From the NCBI GenBank assembly GCA_934661735.1, contig CAKUJN010000010.1, forward strand, positions 1 to 37,927: 37,927 bases of DNA, read 5' to 3'. The stretch's first letter is position 1. Each line of letters starts with the position of its first letter. The DNA is from an uncultured Oscillospiraceae bacterium (GTDB taxonomy: Bacteria > Bacillota > Clostridia > Oscillospirales > Oscillospiraceae). The position numbers and the translations under genes were made by a program. Under the pieces are notes generated by a model. The model was not told the origin of the DNA. It saw only the letters and a program-made list of their open reading frames with translations, and made no database searches. Positions 24,931 through 32,989 of the stretch are shown here, one piece after another.

Positions 24931-25113
24931 ATGCCGTTCTGGCTTGCCTGTGTACTGCTTCTGGCCGCTGCGGCGGGGATTGTGTGCTTCGCGCGCGCAA
25001 GGTCGATGAATCGCCCAGTGCGGATTGTACTGCTGGTGCTGCTGTCGGTGATGGCGGCGCTGCTGCTGGCGTACATTGCGCTGACGCTTCTGCTGGTGAG
25101 CAGCGTCCGATGA
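24931..25113 (+). CDS. Small two-helix membrane protein
   Basis: A 60-residue protein with two hydrophobic segments (about 3-20 and 31-58) joined by a short basic turn (ARARSMNRPVR), which by the positive-inside rule lies in the cytoplasm. GGGGGTGA lies three to nine bases before the ATG. It starts four bases after the DUF3137 gene, so the two are probably cotranscribed and may form one membrane complex. I recognise no family. Confidence 0.65.
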   Translation: MPFWLACVLLLAAAAGIVCFARARSMNRPVRIVLLVLLSVMAALLLAYIALTLLLVSSVR

Positions 25114-25130
25114 GCTTTCGGGAATCAAAA

Positions 25131-25164
25131 ATTGCACGGCTCCGTCCGGAGTCGTGCAATTTTA
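25131..25164 (+). terminator. Terminator of the DUF3137 gene pair
   Basis: Fourteen-base-pair stem with one G-U pair (25131-25144 with 25147-25160), two-base loop, then TTTTA. Confidence 0.85.
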
Positions 25165-25176
25165 TACACATACATG

Positions 25177-25205
25177 TTGCATACCGGCGGAAATTCCGCT
25201 ATAAT
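25177..25205 (+). promoter_or_regulatory. Promoter of the larA-type operon
   Basis: -35 TTGCAT (25177-25182), 17-base spacer, -10 TATAAT (25200-25205). Close to consensus and probably strong. Confidence 0.85.
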
Positions 25206-25237
25206 ATCGGGCATCATACTGAAAAGAGCTGGTTCCT

Positions 25238-26524
25238 ATGAAAGACTATTCATTCGCGTACGGCAAGGGCTGCGTCACGCTCCCGCTGGATGAGAAAAAC
25301 GTGCTGGCCGTGCTGCACGGGAACGACTATCCCGCCGTGGACGATATCGGCGCGGTGCTGGTGGAAAGCCTTTCCCGCCCGATCGATGCCGAGCCGCTGC
25401 CGCGGCAGTTGCGTCCGGAGGACCGTGTCGCGCTGGTCGTCAGCGATATGAGCCGCTTCTGGATGCGGCAGGATCTGGTGATTCCGCATCTTGTCGCATA
25501 TCTGGAGCGCGAATGCGGCATACCGGACGGGGCCATTACCATTGTCGTTGCAAATGGCACGCACACGGGCGGCGATGAGCGGGAGCTGCGCACGCTGGTC
25601 ACGGATGCGGTATATGACCGCATCCGCGTGGAAAATCACGACTGTCAGGCCGGTGATCTGGTGTACATGGGCGAAACGGCGCACGGTACGCCCGTCTGGC
25701 TCAACCATACCGTTGCCGCAGCCGATTTTGTAATCTGCCTCGGCGCATGCACGCATCATATCATGGCGGGCTACGGCGGCGGGCGGAAAAGCATCCTCCC
25801 TGGCGTCAGCGGCCTTGCAACTATCCGGCACAACCACGCGTTTTCGCTGGACGCGCTGTGTCTGCGCTCCAACCCCGCCATCGGCAACGGCGTTCTGCGC
25901 GGCAACCCGCTGCACGAGGACATGTGCGAGGCCGCCGCGATGCTGCCGCGCCTGTTCATGGTCAATCTGGTCATGAACGCGCAGATGCAGCCGGCCGCGA
26001 TCTTCTCCGGACACTGGCTGCACGCGTGGGAGCGGGCCTGCCGGCTGACGGATGAAATCTATCATGTGGCGATTCCGTGCCGCGCCGACGTCGTTGTTGC
26101 CAGCTGCGGCGGCTTTCCGAAGGACATTTCGCTCTATCAGGGTACAAAGACCATCGACAATGTGGAGTCCGCCCTGAAGCCGGGCGGCACGCTGATTCTG
26201 CTGATCGAGGCGCCGGAGGGCGGCGGGCCGGAGGAATACTTCGGCTGGGCGGATGATCTGAAAAACGGGACGCTGGAAAAGCGCCTGCGCGAGGCGTTCG
26301 CCGTCGCGGGCTATATTTTCTTCCAGAACTGCGAGCAGGCGCAGCGCAGCCGCATCCTGCTGTATTCCAAAATCCCCGACGAGCTTGTCGCGCCGATGGG
26401 CATGCACGCATATTCTGATCCGGACGAGCTGATGCGGGCGGCTGCGCTGGACGGCAAATCCATTTACGTCATTCCGAACGGCTCGACCGTGATTCCATTT
26501 GTCAAGGAGGAAACTGAGGCATGA
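25238..26524 (+). CDS. larA: LarA-family nickel-dependent racemase/epimerase
   Basis: A 428-residue LarA-family enzyme, the family length. Such enzymes racemise or epimerise 2-hydroxy acids with a nickel-pincer nucleotide (NPN) attached to a lysine. Conserved positions match those of Lactiplantibacillus plantarum LarA: His109 in NGTHTGG (LarA His108), His174 in CTHHIMAGYGGGRKSILPG, Lys184 of the GGRKSILPG block (cofactor lysine) and His200 (nickel ligand). The Asp-Met-Ser-Arg near 70-73 matches the substrate-binding region. The true substrate may differ from lactate, as many LarA homologues act on malate, phenyllactate or other acids. The cofactor genes larB, larC and larE are not nearby. The ribosome binding site is weak (AAAGAG about 11 bases away). 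The ATGA overlap couples it to the aminotransferase gene. Confidence 0.9.
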   Translation: MKDYSFAYGKGCVTLPLDEKNVLAVLHGNDYPAVDDIGAVLVESLSRPIDAEPLPRQLRPEDRVALVVSDMSRFWMRQDLVIPHLVAYLERECGIPDGAITIVVANGTHTGGDERELRTLVTDAVYDRIRVENHDCQAGDLVYMGETAHGTPVWLNHTVAAADFVICLGACTHHIMAGYGGGRKSILPGVSGLATIRHNHAFSLDALCLRSNPAIGNGVLRGNPLHEDMCEAAAMLPRLFMVNLVMNAQMQPAAIFSGHWLHAWERACRLTDEIYHVAIPCRADVVVASCGGFPKDISLYQGTKTIDNVESALKPGGTLILLIEAPEGGGPEEYFGWADDLKNGTLEKRLREAFAVAGYIFFQNCEQAQRSRILLYSKIPDELVAPMGMHAYSDPDELMRAAALDGKSIYVIPNGSTVIPFVKEETEA

Positions 26525-27672
26525 AACGAAGCTATGTGGCAAAGCGCTTTCAGGGCTGCGGCAGCGGCCTGAGTCTGGACACCGAGGCGCTTGCAAAATA
26601 TGACGACATCATCGATCTGAGCATCGGCGACACCGATTTTGTGACGGATGAGGCAATCATCGACGCCGCGTTCCGCGATGCGAGGCTCGGGCACACGCAC
26701 TACGGCGACCCGCACGGCGACCGCGAGCTGATTGAGGCCGTCTGTCAGGCGTGGCAGGAGGATTTTGCCCAGCCGCTTTCGTCCGACCATGTCCTGATTA
26801 CGGCGTCCAGCTGTCTCGGCATGGCGCTGGCAATGCTGGCGATTCTGGACGTCGGCGACGAGGTGATCGTCTTTTCGCCCTACTTCCCCATGTACCGCAG
26901 CCAGATCGAGCTGGCGGGCGGCGTATGCGTGGACGTTCCCACATATGCGGCGGAGAATTACGCCATCGACGAGGCGCGCCTGCGCGCGGCCGTCACGCCG
27001 AAAACAAAGGCGATCATCTTCAACAATCCCACCAACCCCACCGGCATGGCCTATGGGCGCGATACGCTGGAGCTGCTGGCAAAAATCGCGCGGGAATACG
27101 ATCTGCTGGTCGCGGCGGACGAAATCTACACGACATATCTGTATGAGGGCGATTATGTGCCGCTGCGGACGCTGGACGGCATGGCCGAGCGGACCATCAC
27201 GCTGAACAGCTTCTCAAAGAACTACATGATGACCGGCTGGCGCGTCGGCGCGACAATTGCCGAGCCGGAGCTTCTGGCCGCAATGCACCACGTCAACGGC
27301 TCGCTGATCTATTCCGCGCCGTCCGTCTCCCAGCGCGCCGCCATCGAGGCGCTGCGCATCCGCGGGAGCATCCGTGAGAAATACATCTCCGCCTACCGCG
27401 ACCGGATTTTCTATTCAGCCGACCGCCTCAGCGCCATCCCGTATCTCAGTCTGGTCCGGCCGAAGGGTACGTTCTATCTCTTCCCGGGCATCGAGAAAAC
27501 CGGCCTGAGCGCGCCGGAATTCTGCCGTCAGCTGCTCGAGCGCGCGCATGTGCTGGTCTCCTCCGGCGACCCGTTCGGCAAAACCGGCAAAAACCACTTC
27601 CGCATCGCCTGCACGGTGGATACGCAGAAGCTGAAGGCGGCGTATGACCGCATGGAGCAGCTGCGCTTCTGA
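26521..27672 (+). CDS. Class I/II pyridoxal-phosphate aminotransferase
   Basis: A 383-residue fold-type I aminotransferase. The PLP Schiff-base lysine is about Lys233 in NSFSKNYMMTGWRVG, the cofactor-binding Asn/Pro motif is NNPTNPTG, the Asp is in VAADEIYTTY, and the substrate-carboxylate Arg is in HFRIACTVD. It resembles the aspartate/aromatic aminotransferase and MalY/PatB-like subgroups. It starts inside the stop codon of larA (ATGA), so the pair is translated together. One plausible pathway, which is inference, is that LarA changes the stereochemistry of a 2-hydroxy acid whose keto form is interconverted with an amino acid by the transaminase. The exact amino acid cannot be told from sequence. 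Confidence 0.9.
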   Translation: MKRSYVAKRFQGCGSGLSLDTEALAKYDDIIDLSIGDTDFVTDEAIIDAAFRDARLGHTHYGDPHGDRELIEAVCQAWQEDFAQPLSSDHVLITASSCLGMALAMLAILDVGDEVIVFSPYFPMYRSQIELAGGVCVDVPTYAAENYAIDEARLRAAVTPKTKAIIFNNPTNPTGMAYGRDTLELLAKIAREYDLLVAADEIYTTYLYEGDYVPLRTLDGMAERTITLNSFSKNYMMTGWRVGATIAEPELLAAMHHVNGSLIYSAPSVSQRAAIEALRIRGSIREKYISAYRDRIFYSADRLSAIPYLSLVRPKGTFYLFPGIEKTGLSAPEFCRQLLERAHVLVSSGDPFGKTGKNHFRIACTVDTQKLKAAYDRMEQLRF

Positions 27673-27695
27673 TGCCGCGCATCCAAAAACCGCTG

Positions 27696-27721
27696 AACCG
27701 CGCCTCCGGCGCGGTTTTTTT
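27696..27721 (+). terminator. Terminator of the larA-aminotransferase operon
   Basis: Seven- to nine-base-pair GC stem (27696-27704 with 27708-27716), three-base loop and seven T. Confidence 0.92.
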
Positions 27722-27792
27722 ATGCGCCGTACGGGATTGCGTCAGCACCATTCACAATATTCACAAATATACGGCGGTATGCGCGGCTCGAT

Positions 27793-27841
27793 TGTATATT
27801 TATGCCTATTTACATTTTCACATTCGTGTGTATAATTATGC
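27793..27841 (+). promoter_or_regulatory. Promoter of the amino-acid ABC operon with a duplicated site
   Basis: -35 TTTACA (27809-27814), 16-base spacer, -10 TATAAT (27831-27836). The 13-base sequence TGTATAWTTATGC occurs twice, at 27793-27805 and 27829-27841 (12 of 13 identical), 36 bases apart in the same orientation; the second covers the -10. The AT-rich half-site style is compatible with an ArgR-like or other amino-acid regulator, but none is identified. Confidence 0.6.
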
Positions 27842-27889
27842 GTGTAAACAACAAGCAAATGCAATTACATGCAGAAAAGGGGAATTACA

Positions 27890-28798
27890 ATGAAAAAGAA
27901 TCCGATTTACAAACTGATTGCGCTGACCCTGTGCGTGGTGCTGGCGCTGTTCATGTTCGCCGGCTGTGCATCCAAGGCAGCCGAAGCGCCGGCTGCGGAA
28001 GCCCCCGCGGAGACGCCTGCTGCCGAAGCGCCTGCTGCGGAAGCGCCCGCGGCGGAGGAGACCGCTCCCGCGACGCTGCTGGAAAGCATCAAGGCCAAGG
28101 GCAAGCTGGTCGTCGGCACCGAGGCACAGTACGCGCCGTATGAATTCAAGGATCTGGACGCGAACTTCGCGGGCTGTGACATGTGGCTGGCACAGCAGAT
28201 TGCCGACGCGCTTGGCGTGGAGCTTGAGATCGTGGATATGGCCTTTGACGGCATCATCCCCGCGGTCCAGTCCGGGCAGGTCGATATGGGCATCGCCGCG
28301 TTCACCAAAACGCCCGAACGTGCCGAGGAAATCGACTTCTCCAACCTGTACGAGACCAGCGCGCAGCTGCTGATTGTCAAGAGCGGCAATGCCGACGTCT
28401 ACACCACCAAGGAGTCCCTTGCCGGACAGAAGGTCGGCGCGCAGAAGGGCACCATCCAGTCCCAGCTGATTCTCTCCGCGCTGCCCGACAGCGAGCTGTT
28501 TGAGCTGGAAAAATATCCGGCGCTGGCGCTGGAGGTTCAGAACGGCAATATCGCGGGTCTGGTCGTCGATCAGGCGGTCGGCGAGGCACTGGTTGCGACA
28601 AGCAACGGCGCGCTGGAGGTCGGCAATTTCGCATTCAGCGCCGAGGAGGCCTCGTTCGGCAAGGCAATTGTCATCGCCAAGGGCAACGAGGATCTGGTCG
28701 CCGCCGTCAATGAGGTTGTGGACAAGGTCACGTCCGACGGCAACTATCAGCAGGCGTATGACGAGGCCGTCGAGCTGGCGGCAAGCCTTGGCCTCTGA
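27890..28798 (+). CDS. Polar amino-acid ABC transporter substrate-binding lipoprotein
   Basis: A 302-residue lipoprotein. The signal peptide ends in the lipobox FAGC with Cys26, then an unusually long repetitive linker of Glu-Ala-Pro-Ala-Ala units (about 30-62), then an SBP_bac_3 domain (IKAKGKLVVGTEAQYAPYEFKD opens it, and AVQSGQVDMGIAAFTKTPERAEEIDFSNLY is the family core). It binds an amino acid for the permease and ATPase downstream. The GTEAQYAPYEF region and the Arg in TPERAEEI are those used by this family to hold the ligand. The start is ATG 27890, with AAGGGG eight bases upstream; the seven extra residues to 27869 are rejected. The ligand cannot be told with confidence. Confidence 0.92.
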   Translation: MKKNPIYKLIALTLCVVLALFMFAGCASKAAEAPAAEAPAETPAAEAPAAEAPAAEETAPATLLESIKAKGKLVVGTEAQYAPYEFKDLDANFAGCDMWLAQQIADALGVELEIVDMAFDGIIPAVQSGQVDMGIAAFTKTPERAEEIDFSNLYETSAQLLIVKSGNADVYTTKESLAGQKVGAQKGTIQSQLILSALPDSELFELEKYPALALEVQNGNIAGLVVDQAVGEALVATSNGALEVGNFAFSAEEASFGKAIVIAKGNEDLVAAVNEVVDKVTSDGNYQQAYDEAVELAASLGL

Positions 28799-28851
28799 TC
28801 ACAGGCGGCATTCCGCACTGGCATACGGCCGGTAAACAGAGAGAAATCCAC

Positions 28852-28878
28852 GGTCTCCGCCGCATTGCGGCGGAGACC
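28852..28878 (+). promoter_or_regulatory. Stable intercistronic hairpin
   Basis: Perfect 12-base-pair stem (28852-28863 with 28867-28878) without a T tract, between the binding-protein gene and the permease gene. Such hairpins commonly protect the upstream message, so that more binding protein than permease is made; this role is inferred. Confidence 0.7.
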
Positions 28879-28895
28879 TGTGCTGGGAGATACCT

Positions 28896-29588
28896 ATGGA
28901 ATTTTTTGAAACAATCGGCAAAATCGTCGTGCGCTATCACTCGTTCTTTGAGGAGGGCGTGGTCAATACCCTGATTATCGCCGCCTTTTCCGTGCTGCTG
29001 GGCACCGTTTTCGGCACGCTGATGGCCACGCTGCGCATGAGCCGGATTCCGCCGCTCAAGTGGATTGCCGTGGCATACATTGAATTTGTGCGCGGCACGC
29101 CGCTGATGGTGCAGCTGATGTTCATCTTCTACGGTCTGCCGATGGTCGGCGTAAAAATCCCCGATATTCCGTGGATTCCGAATTTTTCGCGCTTTGCCGC
29201 GGGCATTGTCGCCATGAGCATGAACAGCTGCGCGTATGTGGCCGAGATCATCCGCTCGGGCATTCAGGCCGTGGACGCCGGTCAGACCGAGGCCGCGCGG
29301 AGCATGGGCTTCAGCGCGGGACAGTCCATGCAGCTGGTTGTGCTGCCGCAGGCGGTCAGAAACATTCTTCCGGCGCTGGGCAATGAATTCGTCACCGTCA
29401 TCAAGGAATCGTCCATCGTCTCCGTCATCGGCATCGCGGACCTGATGTTCCGGACGAACGATGCCATCGCGGTGTGCTATAAGAGCCTGGAATGTCTGGC
29501 CGTCGCCGCCGTGATCTACTTTATTCTCACCTTTATCAGCGGCCGCGCCGTCGCGCTGGCTGAAAGGAGCATGCGTCATGGCAGATAG
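28896..29588 (+). CDS. Polar amino-acid ABC transporter permease (HisM/GlnP-type)
   Basis: A 230-residue permease with about five membrane segments. The coupling motif of the family, with [42 protein letters not shown] (the EAA loop), runs from about 130 to 171. The N-terminal half contains the conserved [11 protein letters not shown]. It has GGGAG seven bases upstream. The gene is followed by the ATPase gene, overlapping it by 11 bases, so it is translationally coupled. It works as a homodimer or as part of a single-permease system, as only one permease gene is present. Confidence 0.94.
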   Translation: MEFFETIGKIVVRYHSFFEEGVVNTLIIAAFSVLLGTVFGTLMATLRMSRIPPLKWIAVAYIEFVRGTPLMVQLMFIFYGLPMVGVKIPDIPWIPNFSRFAAGIVAMSMNSCAYVAEIIRSGIQAVDAGQTEAARSMGFSAGQSMQLVVLPQAVRNILPALGNEFVTVIKESSIVSVIGIADLMFRTNDAIAVCYKSLECLAVAAVIYFILTFISGRAVALAERSMRHGR

Positions 29589-30348
29589 GCAGGCATTGAT
29601 TGAAATCCGCGGCCTGACCAAGCGCTTTCACAGGCTTGAGGTTCTGAAGGATATCTCCACCGTCTTTTACAAAAACGAGGTCGTATCCATCATCGGCCCA
29701 TCCGGCGGCGGAAAGAGCACATTTCTGCGCTGTCTGAACCTGCTGGAACAGCCCACATCCGGCAGCATCATCTTTGACGGCGTGGACATCACAAAAAAAC
29801 GCGAGACCGGCGCGGACGGAAAGCCGCACCGGATGAACATCGACCGGCACCGCCAGAAAATGGGCATGGTGTTTCAGCAATTCAATCTGTTCGGCAATAT
29901 GAACGTCATGAAGAATCTGACGGTTGCGCCGATGCGGCTGAAGCACATGCCGAAGGACGAGGCCGAGGAGAAGGCCGCGGCGCTTCTGGAAAAGGTCGGT
30001 CTGGCCGACCGCGCGTCGGCTTATCCCTCCCAGTTGTCCGGCGGGCAGAAGCAGCGGATTGCCATTGTGCGTTCGTTGATGATGGAGCCGGAGGTCATGC
30101 TGTTTGACGAGCCGACCAGCGCGCTGGACCCCGAGATGATCGGCGAGGTGCTGGACGTCATGAAGGCGCTGGCTGCCGACGGCATGACGATGATCGTCGT
30201 GACGCACGAAATGCGTTTTGCGCGCGAGGTCAGCGCGCGGACGCTTTTCCTGGCGGACGGCCGGATTGAGGAGGACAAGCCCTCCCGCGAGCTGTTCGAG
30301 CATCCGCAGAGTCCGCGGCTGGTCAGCTTTTTGAACAAGGTGCTGTAA
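29578..30348 (+). CDS. Polar amino-acid ABC transporter ATP-binding protein (GlnQ-type)
   Basis: A 256-residue ATPase. Walker [10 protein letters not shown] (40-48), Q-loop in VFQQFNLF, signature LSGGQKQR (153-160), Walker [13 protein letters not shown], and switch His in VVTHEM. An insertion of about 12 residues ([15 protein letters not shown]) lies after DGVDIT in a usual loop of this family. It energises the permease and binding protein of the operon. Confidence 0.95.
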   Translation: MADRQALIEIRGLTKRFHRLEVLKDISTVFYKNEVVSIIGPSGGGKSTFLRCLNLLEQPTSGSIIFDGVDITKKRETGADGKPHRMNIDRHRQKMGMVFQQFNLFGNMNVMKNLTVAPMRLKHMPKDEAEEKAAALLEKVGLADRASAYPSQLSGGQKQRIAIVRSLMMEPEVMLFDEPTSALDPEMIGEVLDVMKALAADGMTMIVVTHEMRFAREVSARTLFLADGRIEEDKPSRELFEHPQSPRLVSFLNKVL

Positions 30349-30354
30349 TCCGCG

Positions 30355-30390
30355 CAAAAAACCGGCGGCATGGAAGGCCATGCCGCCGGT
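30355..30390. terminator. Hairpin after the amino-acid ABC operon, T tract on the wrong side
   Basis: Perfect 13-base-pair stem (30361-30373 with 30378-30390) with a four-base loop, 12 bases after the stop codon. Rightwards it is followed by TTCTG only; leftwards it is followed by six T. It therefore looks like a better terminator for minus-strand transcription, although no minus-strand gene ends here. Termination of the operon itself is likely but less certain. Confidence 0.6.
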
Positions 30391-30426
30391 TCTGCCGCTT
30401 GCAGCCGGAAAAATCTTCTGCCATGG

Positions 30427-30455
30427 TGGAAAACGCCGCCGCGCTGTGCTATACT
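30427..30455 (+). promoter_or_regulatory. Candidate promoter of the 506-residue protein gene
   Basis: -35 TGGAAA (30427-30432), 17-base spacer, -10 TATACT (30450-30455). Confidence 0.5.
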
Positions 30456-30491
30456 CCGCTTGGAAAGAAAACAGCGTCGGGAGGGCATGGC

Positions 30492-32012
30492 ATGGGACGC
30501 TTTTATTCGCAGTTTCTCCACAGCGGGATCGATCTGTCGCCGCTGGGACTGGAGCTGCGGGCGGACGGGGCGTATTTCTGCACGCCGCGCGGCACGCGGA
30601 TCATCGGCGTGGCGGGCGTGGACGGCATTCACTTCTGCTTTGTGCGCGGCTTCGGCGAGACGGTTTTCGCTGTCAGTCCCATGAACAGCCCCGCAGATAC
30701 GATTCATCCCGTCGCGGCGGATTTCCGCGATTTTCTGCGGCTTCTGCTGGCGTGCGGCGATACCGCCGCGTTGGAGCAGGCGTGGCAGTGGGACGAGGCG
30801 CAGTTTGATGCGTTTGTGTGCGAAAACGCGCCCGATGCGGCGCGGCGCGCCGTGCTTGACGCGCTGGCGGGGCAGTTCCGGCTGACGCCGATGGAGCGTC
30901 CGTGGCAGTATCTGCACACGCTGCGGCGCGGCTTTGACCTCCGCTTGCTCCCGCTCTCCGCCGAGCTGCGCGAACTTCTGAATGAACAGCCCCCGCCCGC
31001 GCCGCGCGAATGGCGCGTCAGCTATGGCGGGAGCTTCTGGGGCGCTCCGCCGCGCGAGCGCGCGGGACGCGAGGTTCCGCTGGATGTGCGCTTTTTCTGG
31101 GCGGGACATGAATGGCGCATTCCGTCGGTTTATGTCTGCGCAAAGGGCCTTGTCGTTGATTTCTGCATGCGCACCGAGGCGGACGATGCGCGCGCGTTTG
31201 CGCGCAGATGGGGTCTGACACCGGAAAATGAGACGGAGCGCGATTTCACGCCCGAGGAGCGCGAGCGCCTTGCGGCCGAAAACCCGCTTCATCTGGAATT
31301 TACGCCGGAGCTGACGCTCAACGGCCGCGCGCTTCGCTGGAAGCGCGGCTGCGGCGTGACGTATCATCCCGATTTTGCGCCGGAGGACGACCATGCGGTC
31401 ATGGACGCCGTGCGGCATTATGCGCTGGACCGCTCGTGCTGCTGGTCCGTCCACCGCGCGGCGTTCGCGTGGCAGACGGCGCGCCCGCCGGCGCTCCGGA
31501 CGCTGGCGCTTTGCATGACGCAGCAACCCGTCCGCGTGCCGGGACCGCACTTTCGTGCCGCGGCAGATGCGGCGGTTCCCTTTACCGCGCCCGACGGCAC
31601 GGCGCATACGCTCCGCGTGCTGGAAATCCGGCCGGAGACGCTGGAAAAGGACTCGCATCCCGACGTGCCGCTGGTTTTTCCGCTGCATCTGGTCACGATG
31701 GCCTACCGGATTGAGCCGCCGCTGCCGGAGGGCGTTCTCAGCGTTTCGGACTGCGCCGGAAGCGACGCGCCCCGCGGAGGCGGCGGCACGGACGGCGGCT
31801 GCGCGTCCGTGGCCTTCGGCGTGATCGGCGGCGCCGACGGTCCCACCGCCGTGTATCTCTCCGCGCCGCACGACGGCACAGCCGCCGCGTGCTCGGCGCT
31901 GCATTTTGAGCCGCCCGCGGACGTCGAGTGGCGCATGACGTTCCACGTCCGGCGCGCTGCGGCATTCCGGCTGTCGCTGATTCCACCTGAAAATACAGGA
32001 AAGGGGTCCTGA
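30492..32012 (+). CDS. Protein of unknown function with an OadB-type motif
   Basis: A 506-residue protein without signal peptide or membrane segment, so probably cytoplasmic. The start at 30492 has GGGAGGG about eight bases upstream, and 31 extra in-frame residues before it lack a ribosome binding site. I recognise no family for the first 430 residues, which carry aromatic, acidic blocks such as GIDLSPLGLELRADGAYFCTPRG, WRVSYGGSFWG and LEFTPELTLNGRALRWKRGCGVTYHPDFAPEDDHAVMDAVRHYALDRS. At residues 440-457 it reads VAFGVIGGADGPTAVYLS, nearly the same as the Na+-binding motif (IGIIGGADGPTAIYLS) of the membrane subunit OadB of oxaloacetate decarboxylase, which contains its key aspartate. Here it lies in a polar, non-membrane context with a Gly/Asp-rich lead-in, so it is not an OadB. 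The role is unknown. Confidence 0.75.
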   Translation: MGRFYSQFLHSGIDLSPLGLELRADGAYFCTPRGTRIIGVAGVDGIHFCFVRGFGETVFAVSPMNSPADTIHPVAADFRDFLRLLLACGDTAALEQAWQWDEAQFDAFVCENAPDAARRAVLDALAGQFRLTPMERPWQYLHTLRRGFDLRLLPLSAELRELLNEQPPPAPREWRVSYGGSFWGAPPRERAGREVPLDVRFFWAGHEWRIPSVYVCAKGLVVDFCMRTEADDARAFARRWGLTPENETERDFTPEERERLAAENPLHLEFTPELTLNGRALRWKRGCGVTYHPDFAPEDDHAVMDAVRHYALDRSCCWSVHRAAFAWQTARPPALRTLALCMTQQPVRVPGPHFRAAADAAVPFTAPDGTAHTLRVLEIRPETLEKDSHPDVPLVFPLHLVTMAYRIEPPLPEGVLSVSDCAGSDAPRGGGGTDGGCASVAFGVIGGADGPTAVYLSAPHDGTAAACSALHFEPPADVEWRMTFHVRRAAAFRLSLIPPENTGKGS

Positions 32013-32014
32013 GC

Positions 32015-32887
32015 CTGCAAATCACATGGCTTTTGTGCGCGTTCGGCTCGGCGCTGTTCGCCGGACTGACATCCATCCTGGCAAAGTGCGGCATCCGGAA
32101 AACGGATTCCACCGTTGCCACCGCAATCCGGACGATCATTGTGCTGCTGTTTTCCTGGGCAATGGTGTTTATCGTCGGGTCGCAGAACCAGCTTGCCGCG
32201 CTGGACGGCCGGTCGCTGCTGTTTCTGGTGCTGTCGGGGCTTGCCACGGGCGCAAGCTGGCTGTGCTATTTCCGCGCGCTCCAGCTGGGCGATATCAACC
32301 GCGTCGTGCCGATTGACAAATCCAGCACCGTCCTGACCATCCTGCTTGCCGCGCTTTTGCTGCATGAGCCGGTCTCCGTCACAAAGGGCGCGGGCATCGC
32401 GCTCATCGCCGTCGGCACGTTTCTGATGATCGAAAAGAAGCAGACGGCCGGACCGGCCGCGCCGAAGAACAGCCGCTGGCTGTTTTACGCGTTCGGCTCC
32501 GCGGTTTTTGCCAGCCTGACGGCCATTCTGGGCAAGCTCGGCATCACCGGCGTCGAGTCCAATCTGGGCACGGCCATCCGGACCGGCGTGGTGCTGGTCA
32601 TGTCGTGGCTGATGGTTTTTCTGACCGGCAGGCGCGAGAAGCTGCGCGGCATTCCGAAAAAGGAGCTTGGCTTTATCTGTCTGTCGGGCGTGGCCACGGG
32701 CGCAAGCTGGCTGTGCTATTTCCGCGCGCTTCAGGACGGCCCCGCCAGCGTCGTCGTTCCCGTCGACAAGCTGAGCATTCTGGTTACGGTCCTGTTCTCC
32801 TTTCTGGTGTTTCACGAGCGCCTTACGCGCCGCTCGGCCATCGGCCTTGCCGCCATTGTCGCGGGCACGCTGCTGATGCTGATATGA
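32015..32887 (+). CDS. EamA/DMT-family transporter, probable CTG start
   Basis: A 290-residue drug/metabolite transporter with ten hydrophobic segments in two homologous halves (GSALFAGLTSILAKCGI opens half one, GSAVFASLTAILGKLGI half two; both contain GVATGASWLCYFRAL or GLATGASWLCYFRAL). The substrate is unknown. There is no ATG, GTG or TTG in a sensible place. The first TTG (32033) would remove part of helix 1 (LQITWLLCAF). CTG at 32015 lies eight bases after a good AAAGGGG site (32000-32006) and gives the full helix, so I choose it, starting as Met-Gln-Ile-Thr-Trp. The gene begins two bases after the stop of the previous gene, so both are probably cotranscribed. An indel in the assembly is the alternative explanation. 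Confidence 0.8.
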   Translation: MQITWLLCAFGSALFAGLTSILAKCGIRKTDSTVATAIRTIIVLLFSWAMVFIVGSQNQLAALDGRSLLFLVLSGLATGASWLCYFRALQLGDINRVVPIDKSSTVLTILLAALLLHEPVSVTKGAGIALIAVGTFLMIEKKQTAGPAAPKNSRWLFYAFGSAVFASLTAILGKLGITGVESNLGTAIRTGVVLVMSWLMVFLTGRREKLRGIPKKELGFICLSGVATGASWLCYFRALQDGPASVVVPVDKLSILVTVLFSFLVFHERLTRRSAIGLAAIVAGTLLMLI

Positions 32888-32895
32888 ACGCATGG

Positions 32896-32935
32896 AAAAT
32901 TACCGTCCTGCGCTGTGCGCAGGACGGTAAAATTT
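32896..32935. terminator. Bidirectional terminator between the DMT and MgtC-like genes
   Basis: Fourteen-base-pair stem (32900-32913 with 32917-32930), three-base loop, A-rich 5' and T-containing 3' flanks. The two genes converge here. Confidence 0.8.
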
Positions 32936-32989
32936 ATGGAATTTTGGGGCTTTCCACGTGCATGCTGCACCGGAAGCTCCGCCGCGGGC

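Noticed and set aside
27781..27835. 18-codon frame ahead of the amino-acid binding-protein gene, considered as a leader peptide
   Set aside because: It lies upstream of or across the promoter -35 and -10, so it would not be transcribed with the operon, and has no regulatory run of codons.
94..30425. Shared AAAATCTTCTGCC near 98 and 30411
   Set aside because: A 13-base match in 38 kb is expected by chance and the flanks differ.
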